Assembly (NCBI GenBank): GCA_945904015.1
Contig: CAMDPK010000007.1
Coordinates: 1 to 64,000 of the forward strand
Reading direction: 5' to 3'
Origin: Candidatus Kuenenia stuttgartensis
GTDB taxonomy: Bacteria; Planctomycetota; Planctomycetia; Planctomycetales; Planctomycetaceae
Length of the DNA: 64,000 bases
Positions 42,065 through 49,423 of this stretch are shown in pieces (the stretch's first letter is position 1; each line of letters opens with the position of its first letter). The translations under genes were made by a program, and so were the position numbers. Below the pieces are notes generated by a model. It was not told the origin of the DNA, ran no database searches, and saw nothing but the letters and a program-made list of their open reading frames with translations.

Positions 42065-44674
42065 TTACTTCGAATTAAAAAGCTGGCTGCTAACGATCAA
42101 GTGGATCAGGTCGCCCAGGCCATCATTCCGCCTTCTGAACTGTGAGGTCAAGCTGTCGATGTCAGCGCGGTCGCCAAAAGTGAGTGGTCTGCCGAGAGCG
42201 TAGGCCGTCAGCTTATGCACAATCGCTCGGGCAAATTGATCTTGTCGGTCCGTCAGCAAATATCGCTTGAGTCCATCTATCCCAGCCAGCGTCTGCCGAT
42301 TGAACAGTTCTGAAGTCGCATCGACCGGCTGGTTCTTGATGTGAGTTCGGTAGGCTCCGAGAGCATCGTAGTTCTCAAATGCGATTCCCCACGGGTCGAT
42401 CCTGGAGTGACACGAGATGCAGGCCGGTTTGTTCCGGTGATTGGCGATCCGTTCCTTCAGCGTCATTTTCAGGATCTCCGGGTCCGTCAGATCGACTTCC
42501 GGGACATTCGGCGGTGGTGGAGGCGGCGGATCGTCCAGGATGCGTTTCAGCATCCAGACGCCACGCTTGAGAGGATGCGAATCCGTGCCGTCGGAGTTCA
42601 TGGTCATGATCGCCGCACTCGTCAACAGGCCGCCGCGATTCGTTTGAGGGGTGATTGGCACGCTGCGGAAATGAGGCCCGAACACCTTGGGAATCCGATA
42701 GTGCGCCGCCAGCCGTTCGTTGACTACCGCGTAATCGGAATGGAGGAAGTCCATGACGCTGTGATTGTGCTTCAGGACTTCATCAAAGAAGGCGATCGGC
42801 TCTTCCAGCATCGCTTCGCTCAGTGACCTGTCAGTGACATGAGTGATACTGCTCATCCTCTCCAAACCGAGCCATTGCTCGACGAAATTCTGCGAGAATC
42901 GTCTTGAACGCGGGTCTGCCAACAGGCGTTTCACTTGAGCGGTCAGGATCTCTGGCTCTCTGAGCTTCCCCTGCTCCGCGAGTTTCAGCAGTTCGTCATC
43001 AGGAATGCTCGACCACAGAAACACGGCGAGGCGGCTGGCCAACTCCAGCTCGCTGATCCTTGCCGGAGATTTCGCTTCGTCGGTCGTCACTCGTTGAGTC
43101 AGGTAGAGGAACTCCGGAGTGGCCAGCGCGGTCGCCAGGACTTCCACCATCGCCTCTTCAAAGGTCGAGAATTCCGGACGGTACTTCGCAAACAGGGCCA
43201 TGAACTGATCGACTTCCAGTGAGGTGACGGGGCGACGCCAGACACGTCTCAGGAATCGAGTCAGCACCTCGCGGCCATAGATCTGTTCGTCACTCTTGTT
43301 GTCGCTCTCAAAGAAGATGTCAGTGTGAGTCTTCGGCGGCCACTGCTCGTAAAACGGAGCACTGATTTCGATGTAGTCGATCAGAACCTGGAGACCGTCG
43401 TCACCGCCGGGTGCATTCGAGACATTGTGAATGTGTAGGAATTCATCCCGTCGCGGAAACGTTGTGGTGAGCTTTCGGAACGGGTTGCGCTGGATATCGC
43501 TCAGCGGGATGTCGAAGTGAATGAACTGCGGATCGTCGGCAGTTGCCGTCACTGGGATGTCACGCTCACTGATGACCTGCGAGAAGTTGGCGTTGTTGCT
43601 GGTGTGAGCACTGAAAATCAGACGCAGGCTAGCGTACTCGTCAGGGTTCATGGTCGAGCGACCGGCTCGAATGCGAACGCGCATGACCCCTTCGTCGGGA
43701 AGAAAGCGATCCAGGTCCAGCTTCAACTCATTGGATCGAGGAAGAACCAGCACAACCGGAGAAACGACCGGCGTTGTTCCGACAGCAGCCTCAGCCCGAG
43801 GCATCGTCTTTCCAGCGGCAAACGGAATGCTCTCGCCGGTCTCTCGATGAAAGAGCTGCTGCTGGTTTCTTGGCTTCCTTTTGTTCTTCTTATTCGTGTC
43901 GGACTCCTTGTCATCCTTTTGGGACGCCGCCTTCTCCATCTCTTCCTGCATCGAGACGACGTAGGTAACGGCTGGCGGACGCTCTCCCGTCACGGTGGCT
44001 CGCTTAAGCGCATTCAGCCCGATCTCACGATAGGTCTCGAACTGCATGGCCGACATCTGCAGCAATTCCGAGCTGTTCTTGAAGCCGTCCTCAGATGCGG
44101 CTTCCGGCGGCAGCTTGTTCGCGAGGGCATAAGGCAGACCCAGCAAGTCCTGCAGGGCGTAGTTGTATTCGTCTTTCGTCAGCCGGCGAAAAGACGAATG
44201 CTCCTTGCTGTTGCGCCGGATGCGAGACGCCGTATTCAGCTCCTCGCTGAGCCAATCCACAATGCGACCACGATCCTCGTCGGCGAGTGCATAATCCGGT
44301 TCGTCCTCGGGAGGCATCTCGGACTTGCTGAGGGCGTTATAGACCTCGCGCCACCGCTCGACGTCAGGGCCGGTCAGCAGGTCAGGATTCAGTTGGTCGA
44401 TGCGAAGACTGCCCTCGGACTTTTCGGGACCATGACAGGCCAGACAGCTCTTCTTCAGGAGCGGTCCCACCGACTCGTGAAAGAAAGCAATGTTCGGCTT
44501 TGGAATGGCGTCGGTGGCTTTCGCGGCTTCCTTCGTCTCTTTCAAGAATCTGGACTTGGTGCGTCCCTGTTCTTTGGTCGCTTCCAAAGTGATTGGAGCC
44601 TCCTGACCATCGGCGGCCAGAATGAGGCACGCGCTTCCGAGCACAAGCAGAATCGTGATCTGTAGTACCTTCAT
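42065..44674 (-). CDS. Planctomycete cytochrome, DUF1587/1592/1588/1585 multidomain protein
   Basis: This 869-residue secreted protein has a Sec leader (about residues 1-23). An N-terminal cytochrome domain carries CLACHG (C77-C80-H81). DUF1587 follows with SSFRRLTKDEYNYALQDLLG. The middle holds a carbohydrate-binding-like beta domain, then DUF1595/DUF1592 (FLRRVWRRPVTSLEVDQFM and LELASRLAVFLWSSIPDDEL) and DUF1588/DUF1585 with a second haem motif, CISCHSRIDPWGIAFEN. This is the standard planctomycete PSD-type architecture, linked to redox steps in polysaccharide or steroid breakdown but not biochemically defined. It leads the leftward cluster. Confidence 0.93.
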   Translation of the reverse strand: MKVLQITILLVLGSACLILAADGQEAPITLEATKEQGRTKSRFLKETKEAAKATDAIPKPNIAFFHESVGPLLKKSCLACHGPEKSEGSLRIDQLNPDLLTGPDVERWREVYNALSKSEMPPEDEPDYALADEDRGRIVDWLSEELNTASRIRRNSKEHSSFRRLTKDEYNYALQDLLGLPYALANKLPPEAASEDGFKNSSELLQMSAMQFETYREIGLNALKRATVTGERPPAVTYVVSMQEEMEKAASQKDDKESDTNKKNKRKPRNQQQLFHRETGESIPFAAGKTMPRAEAAVGTTPVVSPVVLVLPRSNELKLDLDRFLPDEGVMRVRIRAGRSTMNPDEYASLRLIFSAHTSNNANFSQVISERDIPVTATADDPQFIHFDIPLSDIQRNPFRKLTTTFPRRDEFLHIHNVSNAPGGDDGLQVLIDYIEISAPFYEQWPPKTHTDIFFESDNKSDEQIYGREVLTRFLRRVWRRPVTSLEVDQFMALFAKYRPEFSTFEEAMVEVLATALATPEFLYLTQRVTTDEAKSPARISELELASRLAVFLWSSIPDDELLKLAEQGKLREPEILTAQVKRLLADPRSRRFSQNFVEQWLGLERMSSITHVTDRSLSEAMLEEPIAFFDEVLKHNHSVMDFLHSDYAVVNERLAAHYRIPKVFGPHFRSVPITPQTNRGGLLTSAAIMTMNSDGTDSHPLKRGVWMLKRILDDPPPPPPPNVPEVDLTDPEILKMTLKERIANHRNKPACISCHSRIDPWGIAFENYDALGAYRTHIKNQPVDATSELFNRQTLAGIDGLKRYLLTDRQDQFARAIVHKLTAYALGRPLTFGDRADIDSLTSQFRRRNDGLGDLIHLIVSSQLFNSK

Positions 44675-45144
44675 AGGCTGCTTTTCGTTCTAAGCTAGCT
44701 ACGGGGGCGAGTGTCTGCACTGGCAAACCGGCGGCCGAACGGGAGGGATCAAATCGGTGGGAGCTTCTTGGATGGCCGAGTTTCGGCAGGGCATGGCGCT
44801 TTCCAAAATGGTGCCACGACTCGCCAAGCCAGCATAGCAGCACCGAGCACATGTGGTCAAAAACTAAGCCGCGTTGGAAACTCGTTGGCCAATCGAGTTT
44901 CACAGGAACAAACGATCGAGAACTGAGCCGGTCGTGACTGAAGTCAGTACGGGATCACGCTGAATGGGCGAAGTTGACCGTCGGTTATTCAGAAGTTGAC
45001 CGTTGGTTTTTCAACGGTTGCGCACGCGGTAAACAATGCCGTGATCTTGCGGCGAGACAAGCCTTGAGCCATCGACTGCTGATTCAAGCGGCTCTGCGGT
45101 GGCAGTAGTGCAGCAGGCCACCGAGTCGCTCGCCCTTGTCGTAG
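44675..45144. other. Non-coding stretch
   Basis: No convincing gene in about 470 nt. A small perfect hairpin (ACCGTTG, loop of 6, CAACGGT) lies at 44999-45018, and the 11-mer GAAGTTGACCG occurs twice just before it. The part nearest 44675 should contain the promoter of the cytochrome gene. Confidence 0.45.
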
Positions 45145-45345
45145 CTACGCCGCCTTCCGCTCAAACGACTGCACCAGACCGCCGACGTACGACCGGACTT
45201 CAATCTTGCCCCGCGACAACTTGCGAACCGCTTTTGGAGCGGTGGCAGGTGGTCCCGCTCCATCTGCGGCTTTGATGCCAAAGTCGTCACGGATACGGGT
45301 GGCAATGTTTTGGTGAAGCCAGTGCAGGTCATCTCGACCGTGCCC
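45145..45345 (-). pseudogene. C-terminal fragment of an unidentified gene
   Basis: A coding-like frame (DLHWLHQNIATRIRDDFGIK, ending SYVGGLVQSFERKAA) has no start codon and is closed upstream by TGA and TAA. It looks like the tail of a decayed gene. Confidence 0.4.
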
Positions 45346-45349
45346 TCAT

Positions 45350-45540
45350 GGCGGAGATTATTCAGACTCTTGCGGCCTCACTGAACACGACGCGACCCAG
45401 CGGAAAGAAGCGCTTACTCAGATTGCTCGTATTGAAGACATCATCACGCTCGTCGAGCGAGGACGACTGGAGATCCCTCCCGACGTCGATCCTGCTGACT
45501 TCATCGTTTCGGACGGACGCCTAACAAAGCCTCGCATGAC
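45350..45540 (+). pseudogene. Coding-like fragment, unidentified
   Basis: The plus frame reads as protein-like sequence (ARIEDIITLVERGRLEIPPD, then VDPADFIVSDGRLTKPR) without a good start. After about 45540 it runs on as antisense of the TPR pseudogene, so its real end is unclear. Function unknown. Confidence 0.3.
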
Positions 45541-46141
45541 GAGCGAACTTGTTCGCCTCAAAGAGTTGTTTGACGCCTTCGTGCGCTGCCGCCAACAAGT
45601 TACTTGCCTTCACCGAAGCTGCGGACATGTCTCGTTGAACGCCAGCGAGCGCCCGCCACGCTTCAACATCGTCGCGATCCGTCTGCACGGCGCGCGTCAG
45701 GATGATCTCTGCCTCGCGGAGACGGCCCTTTTTCCGAAGGTTGTCGGCCTGCATGAGAAGATCGGCTACTGTGACCACGGGGCCACCCGGAGGATCTGGG
45801 GTGTCCGGTCCGTTCGGTTGGGTCGTCGGAGCGGGTGGTATCCCGCGCAGCTTGTCGAGTTGGTGCCGCGCATCGTCGAACTGACGGCGTGCTTCGGCGA
45901 GCTGTTGGTGGAGATCATCTAGCTCACGGTGCGATTCATCGAGTTAGCGACGTGAGTCGTCAAGCTGCCGACGTGAGTCGTCAAGTAAGTTGCGAGCCGC
46001 GCTGGCCTCCCGGAACGCTACACCGGTCCAAATCCGCGCAGCACTGCCACCGACCGCCAAGAGGACAAGGGTCGCTGTTAAGACGGTTACGGCACCCCAG
46101 CGGTTTGCGGCGAGATTCGGCATAGTCGGTTCGTCGGTCAT
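45521..46141 (-). pseudogene. Membrane-anchored coiled-coil/TPR gene interrupted by an in-frame TAA
   Basis: The frame starts at the ATG at 46141 with a single membrane segment (GAVTVLTATLVLLAVGGSAA), then a heptad-like coiled coil of repeated LDDSRRQ units, a Pro-rich linker (GIPPAPTTQPNGPDTPDPPG) and a TPR-like pair of helices (ADLLMQADNLRKKGRLREAE and ILTRAVQTDRDDVEAWRALA). TAA at 45944-45946 occupies the position of the Gln (CAG) in the preceding repeat unit. Without it the product would be 206 residues. Either the gene is broken, or only a 65-residue membrane peptide is made. Confidence 0.75.
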
Positions 46142-46417
46142 GAGGTGGGGCTCCAAGGCAAGAAGTTCGCTGCACGCCGCTGTGTCGATCAGCTCAATGG
46201 CAACTTGGCAAATGAGGACATCGAATCTGCATCGCAGACACTCGCGCTGAATGTCACGTCGGCCAATCGGCAGCGACTTTGTATCACCGCCAGCGCCGTT
46301 GCCACCGAGCGATGCCTCATGCGACTTAAACGAGCGATCTCGATACCGAACTACGTCCGTCAGGAAGCGGTGATTGATGACCGCTTTCTGACGGTCGCGG
46401 CTCGGAAAGGATCTCGC

Positions 46418-46777
46418 TCACCAATCCGGGTTTCGCGTCAACTGTGCCGTTCGCAGGGCGTAGTCGATTTCGAGACGGTGCGGCTTGAGCATGTCGGTGC
46501 CGAGGAGACAAAGTTTGCCGGGGCCGACCAAGACGAGCACTTGAGTTGGTTCATCGAACCAGTTCACGACGACCACGAAACCCTCATAGCGGGCGATGTG
46601 TTCGTCAGCCAACTCGGCTTACATCGTGCCAACGGGAGTGCCGCAAGTGGGGTCGAATAATTCTTCGCCGACGATCAATGTGCCGGAGAAACCGGTGTCG
46701 ATTTGAAAATCGAGCGGCTGGCCACCGAGTTGAAACGTGAAGAAAGCTTGGTCGAGTTCATCCAGAAAGCCGTGCAT
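46418..46777 (-). pseudogene. Clan AA (retropepsin-like) aspartic protease gene interrupted by an in-frame TAA
   Basis: The frame from the ATG at 46777 gives a single-domain aspartic protease: FQIDTGFSGTLIV has the catalytic D-T-G-x-S-G, and LLGTDMLKPHRLEIDY has the second hydrophobic-hydrophobic-G motif. The length, 118 residues without the stop, is usual. TAA at 46619-46621, after VGTM, takes the place expected for a Gln before AELADEHIARYEG. The start overlaps the end of the upstream small gene (46758-47027), as is usual for this pair. Confidence 0.75.
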
Positions 46778-47027
46778 GGCGAACTGCTCCCCCAATTTTT
46801 ACGGCAGCGCCGCCACCCACTCGAAAAATGTGAACCAGTTTGGAACCAAACTTTCGTTCGCGCTCGGCTTCGAGTTCCCAAAGGTCTTTGCCGAGAACGT
46901 AGTCGCCCGAATCCGGTTCCACGGCAATGAGTTCACCGATATGGTCTGGTTCGAGGACGGCACTCCATCGCTCCGCGTAGGCTCGCTCGGCTCGCGACGC
47001 AAATTCGTCACGTTGAGTTTTTGTCAT
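46758..47027 (-). CDS. Small protein usually encoded ahead of a clan AA protease
   Basis: This 89-residue protein contains LEPDHIGELIAVEPDSGDYV followed by LGKDLWELEAERERK and FRVGGGAAVKIG. This pattern recurs in short proteins paired with retropepsin-like proteases in cyanobacteria and planctomycetes. The start is one of two adjacent ATG codons at 47030 and 47027, with GAGG upstream. It overlaps the broken protease gene by 20 nt. Function unknown; it may now be an orphan. Confidence 0.65.
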   Translation of the reverse strand: MTKTQRDEFASRAERAYAERWSAVLEPDHIGELIAVEPDSGDYVLGKDLWELEAERERKFGSKLVHIFRVGGGAAVKIGGAVRHARLSG

Positions 47028-47157
47028 CATGATCTGCCTCGATAGGTCGTGTGCCCGGTGAGTCTCAAACCGCAATCAGTCTCTTGACGAATGGTGAACT
47101 CATCAAGGCCAATCGGAAAAGGCGTTGCCCAAGTCCGCCCGTATCGCTCCAAAAGGG

Positions 47158-47208
47158 CGGGCAAGAACGCGTCAGAAGTCTTGCCCGTTTCGTCTGCCGA
47201 CTTCTGAC
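47158..47208. promoter_or_regulatory. Two overlapping, mutually exclusive hairpins
   Basis: CGGGCAAGA (47158-47166) pairs with TCTTGCCCG (47179-47187). GTCAGAAGTC (47171-47180) pairs with GACTTCTGAC (47199-47208). Both stems are perfect but share 47179-47180 and enclose each other's arms, so only one can form at a time. They lie in the gap between two divergent small genes. Confidence 0.6.
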
Positions 47209-47372
47209 AGTTCCAGCCTTTCAGTTAGGCCGCGATGATCCGTTCTCGCAACTCTGACGGAAGACCTGCTCGTATTGTACAAGTTGGATGAACTAGAAAA
47301 CGAACGAGCATAGGGCGATCTACTGCTGGAAGAGTTGAACCAACGGCTGGCGACCAGATAGGAGACGACGAG

Positions 47373-47614
47373 ATGACCAAGACGCTACGCGGCGCGATTC
47401 ATGGAAAGACCATCGAATTAGCGGATGCTCTTCCATTCGATGAAGGTGCTGAGGTTGAGATTCAAGTACGAGCGATTCGGCCAAGGCGAAAACCGGGCGA
47501 TGGTTCTTGCGCACGGAAGGCGCTTTGGCTGACGATACAGAATGGGACGCGATCATTGAGGAAGTCCAGCAAGGCAGAAAACTTGAACGGCGGCCGCAGT
47601 GGGAGGAGCAATGA
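47373..47614 (+). pseudogene. AbrB/DUF104-like antitoxin gene with a frameshift, toxin reduced to its start
   Basis: The start at 47373 has a good AGGAG. The first 43 or so residues read MTKTLRGAIHGKTIELADAL and on to VRAIRPRRKPGDG, an antitoxin-type beta strand domain. The natural continuation (FLRTEGALADDTEWDAIIEE, ending RRPQWEEQ) is in another frame, so about one base was lost near 47510. The stop overlaps an ATG (ATGA at 47611) with GGGAGGAG before it, where a toxin should start, but that frame stops after MIFLDQPQQ. The pair is dead. Confidence 0.65.
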
Positions 47615-47676
47615 TTTTCCTGGACCAACCGCAGCAGTGACCCGAACGTCAGCCCGTACAACGTCCATCCGGCTTG

Positions 47677-48117
47677 TCATCGTGACTTGGCTCGCCGTTT
47701 GGCAGTATCGACGACCTGAAACGACACTCGCTTGCCGAGCGCGTCGGCGTAGCGGTTGAGCGTGCCGATGGTGGGGTTCTGGTGTTGGCCGTTCTCCAGC
47801 CGGCAAATCGCCGCGCGGTCGATGCCGGTTCGCTCGGCCACGTCCGCCAGACTCAAGCCCGCGGCCTCTCGCAGTTGCTTGAGCCGCAGAACCGCCTTCC
47901 GCAAGTCCCAATACTCCGCCTGCGACATCGGCTCGGAGTAGTCGCCGCTGGCCAGCAACTCGGCCAGGCCCGGCTTCTCGTACTGCAAGCGTTTCCGCTT
48001 CGCCTGCTCGGCGGCGGCTTGCTCGGCCCGCCTTCGTCGGGTTGTCGCGGCCGATGAATTCGAGTGCGGCTGGTCATCGTTTCTTCCGAGCCGATGGCTC
48101 CGGCGCGTCTGTTGCAT
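47677..48117 (-). CDS. XRE-family HTH regulator
   Basis: This 146-residue protein has a clear XRE helix-turn-helix in its C-terminal half: LKQLREAAGLSLADVAERTG then DRAAICRLENGQHQNPTIGT and LNRYADALGKRVSF. The N-terminal half is Arg/Ala/Gln-rich and helical. The true start may lie downstream of the ATG at 48117. It is convergent with the antitoxin remnant. Its targets are unknown, and it could be the antitoxin of a lost toxin. Confidence 0.75.
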   Translation of the reverse strand: MQQTRRSHRLGRNDDQPHSNSSAATTRRRRAEQAAAEQAKRKRLQYEKPGLAELLASGDYSEPMSQAEYWDLRKAVLRLKQLREAAGLSLADVAERTGIDRAAICRLENGQHQNPTIGTLNRYADALGKRVSFQVVDTAKRRAKSR

Positions 48118-48180
48118 TCTTCAACAACAATCGTCGCCGGTCAAACAGACGCACGGAACCAACTCTCTCACGAGCCGCCG

Positions 48181-48345
48181 TCACTTCGCCCGCGCCGACT
48201 CCACGAGCATCCGAATCGTCGCCCGAAGATGCTCCGGCAACGTCGGCCAAGCCTCAACCAGCCGGCACAAGTCAGCATCTTTTCTGGTCGATTCCGGTAA
48301 GCCGGCTGGTAGGACACTCGGCACGGAGGATTCGGAACTGGTGCC
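48181..48345 (-). pseudogene. Gene-tail remnant, copy 1
   Basis: A frame closed upstream by TAG encodes VPSVLPAGLPESTRKDADLC followed by RLVEAWPTLPEHLRATIRML and VESARAK. It has no start. The WPTLP-type ending is typical of C-terminal tails of planctomycete recombinases and regulators, but the parent gene is not certain. It is related to copy 2 at 48836-49024. Confidence 0.55.
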
Positions 48346-48367
48346 CTAGTCTGTTGATGCTGGCCGG

Positions 48368-48652
48368 TCAGTGTTGTTTTCGTTTCGTGCTGCCCGTGAC
48401 TTTGCCTTTTCGCGGCTTCTCGGTTTTCTTGCCTCGACTGCGCCGAACGAAGTGGAGAATGACGAGCACGATACCCACGACCCAGCCGAGCGCCACGCCG
48501 ATACCGCGTCCAAGTAGCTCGGCCCGATTCTTCGCGGGCTGCATCGTCATAATCAATCCCGTGAATCCGCTGGCAAACATGCAGAGTCCTCCCCAATGGA
48601 GGAGCGTGAACTGGCGCATTCTGTCGCGAAACGATTCCTCGTTCTTTGGCAT
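48368..48652 (-). CDS. Small two-helix membrane protein
   Basis: This 94-residue protein has two hydrophobic helices (GGLCMFASGFTGLIMTM and GIGVALGWVVGIVLVILHFV) and a strongly basic tail (RRSRGKKTEKPRKGKVTGS). A GGGAGAG ribosome-binding site precedes the ATG at 48652. Positive residues at the C-terminus suggest both ends are cytoplasmic. No family recognised. It sits between the two related gene tails. Confidence 0.65.
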   Translation of the reverse strand: MPKNEESFRDRMRQFTLLHWGGLCMFASGFTGLIMTMQPAKNRAELLGRGIGVALGWVVGIVLVILHFVRRSRGKKTEKPRKGKVTGSTKRKQH

Positions 48653-48835
48653 CTCAAGCTCTCCCGGTGTTGGAAGTCACGGTCGCTCTGAAGCACCGCA
48701 AAATCAAAACCCCGAACCAGCCGAAACCGATCCGGGGCCGCTTCGCCGATTCGGCGTCGGTGAGGACGCCGATGTCGGCTAGGCGACAACAGCCTATCGC
48801 GCTGTGGACTGGTTTACCCGCCAATCACCTCGCCG

Positions 48836-49024
48836 TCACTTCGGACGAGACGACTCCACGAGCATCCGAATCGTCGCCCGAACATGCTCCGGCAACATCG
48901 GCCAAGCCTCGACCAACAGCATCAGCGCGGGGTCGGATGGCTCGTCTTACCTACCGTCTGACGACTGCCAATCGGTGTTTTGCCGAGCCGTTTCCTGTAA
49001 GCCGGCCTGTAAGACGCTCGGCAC
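48836..49024 (-). pseudogene. Gene-tail remnant, copy 2, with an in-frame TAA
   Basis: The frame encodes VPSVLQAGLQETARQNTDWQ and, after TAA at 48947-48949, DEPSDPALMLLVEAWPMLPE then HVRATIRMLVESSRPK. It is clearly related to copy 1. The TAA falls after DGR, a point where Gln would fit. The frame is open further upstream but crosses the tRNA-Ser remnant, so the parent gene start is unknown. Confidence 0.55.
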
Positions 49025-49042
49025 ACTCTCCGCAACTTCCGA

Positions 49043-49131
49043 CGCATCAGACTGGTTGCGACATTCGCCGTCTGGTCTCGAAAACCAGTGTACCCGCAAG
49101 GTTACCGAGGGTTCGAATACCTCCCTCTCCG
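49043..49131 (+). pseudogene. Decayed tRNA-Ser (anticodon CGA)
   Basis: The anticodon arm CTGGT-CTCGAAA-ACCAG (49072-49088) with CGA is intact, a serine-type long variable arm follows, then GAGGG-TTCGAAT-ACCTC (with a G-A pair at the loop base) and the acceptor 3' half CCTCTCC plus G. The matching 5' acceptor GGAGAGG is absent and the D arm is degraded, so it is likely non-functional. tRNA 3' ends are common integration sites. Confidence 0.6.
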
Positions 49132-49423
49132 CTTTGAAGTTTTGATGCGTGCCGCACTCAATCGAGTGTGGGTTGTTTTTCTCTGAGAGCTCGGTGCTGG
49201 TGCATTTCTGGTGTTTGGGGTGTCTTGGGTGTGACACCGCTTTTCGGATCTCGTCCGATTTTGAATGAGGCTGGGGGAGCGGCCAACATCAAGCATCCGA
49301 TCGCTGCAAGGTCGTCTGGAAATCCTCGCGGATTCTGGAGTTGCTCACCCCGCAGCACCCAAGTTCGTGGACTCCGGGTTGTCGACGAGGCATGAAGATC
49401 GGGTGAATCGACTCGACCTGAGC

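Noticed and set aside
43517-44665. Plus-strand frame opposite the planctomycete cytochrome gene
   Set aside because: Antisense shadow; Arg/Leu-rich with no motif.
46145-46660. Plus-strand 171-codon frame
   Set aside because: Antisense of the aspartic protease frame, which carries a clear DTG motif.
48042-48782. Plus-strand 246-codon frame in the degraded region
   Set aside because: It crosses a tail remnant and an antisense membrane gene that has a better ribosome site and membrane helices; no family resemblance.
45521-49024. Genetic-code change reading TAA as Gln
   Set aside because: TAA ends intact genes here (moxR, the 7695 gene), so a genome-wide reassignment is not supported; local decay or readthrough is simpler.
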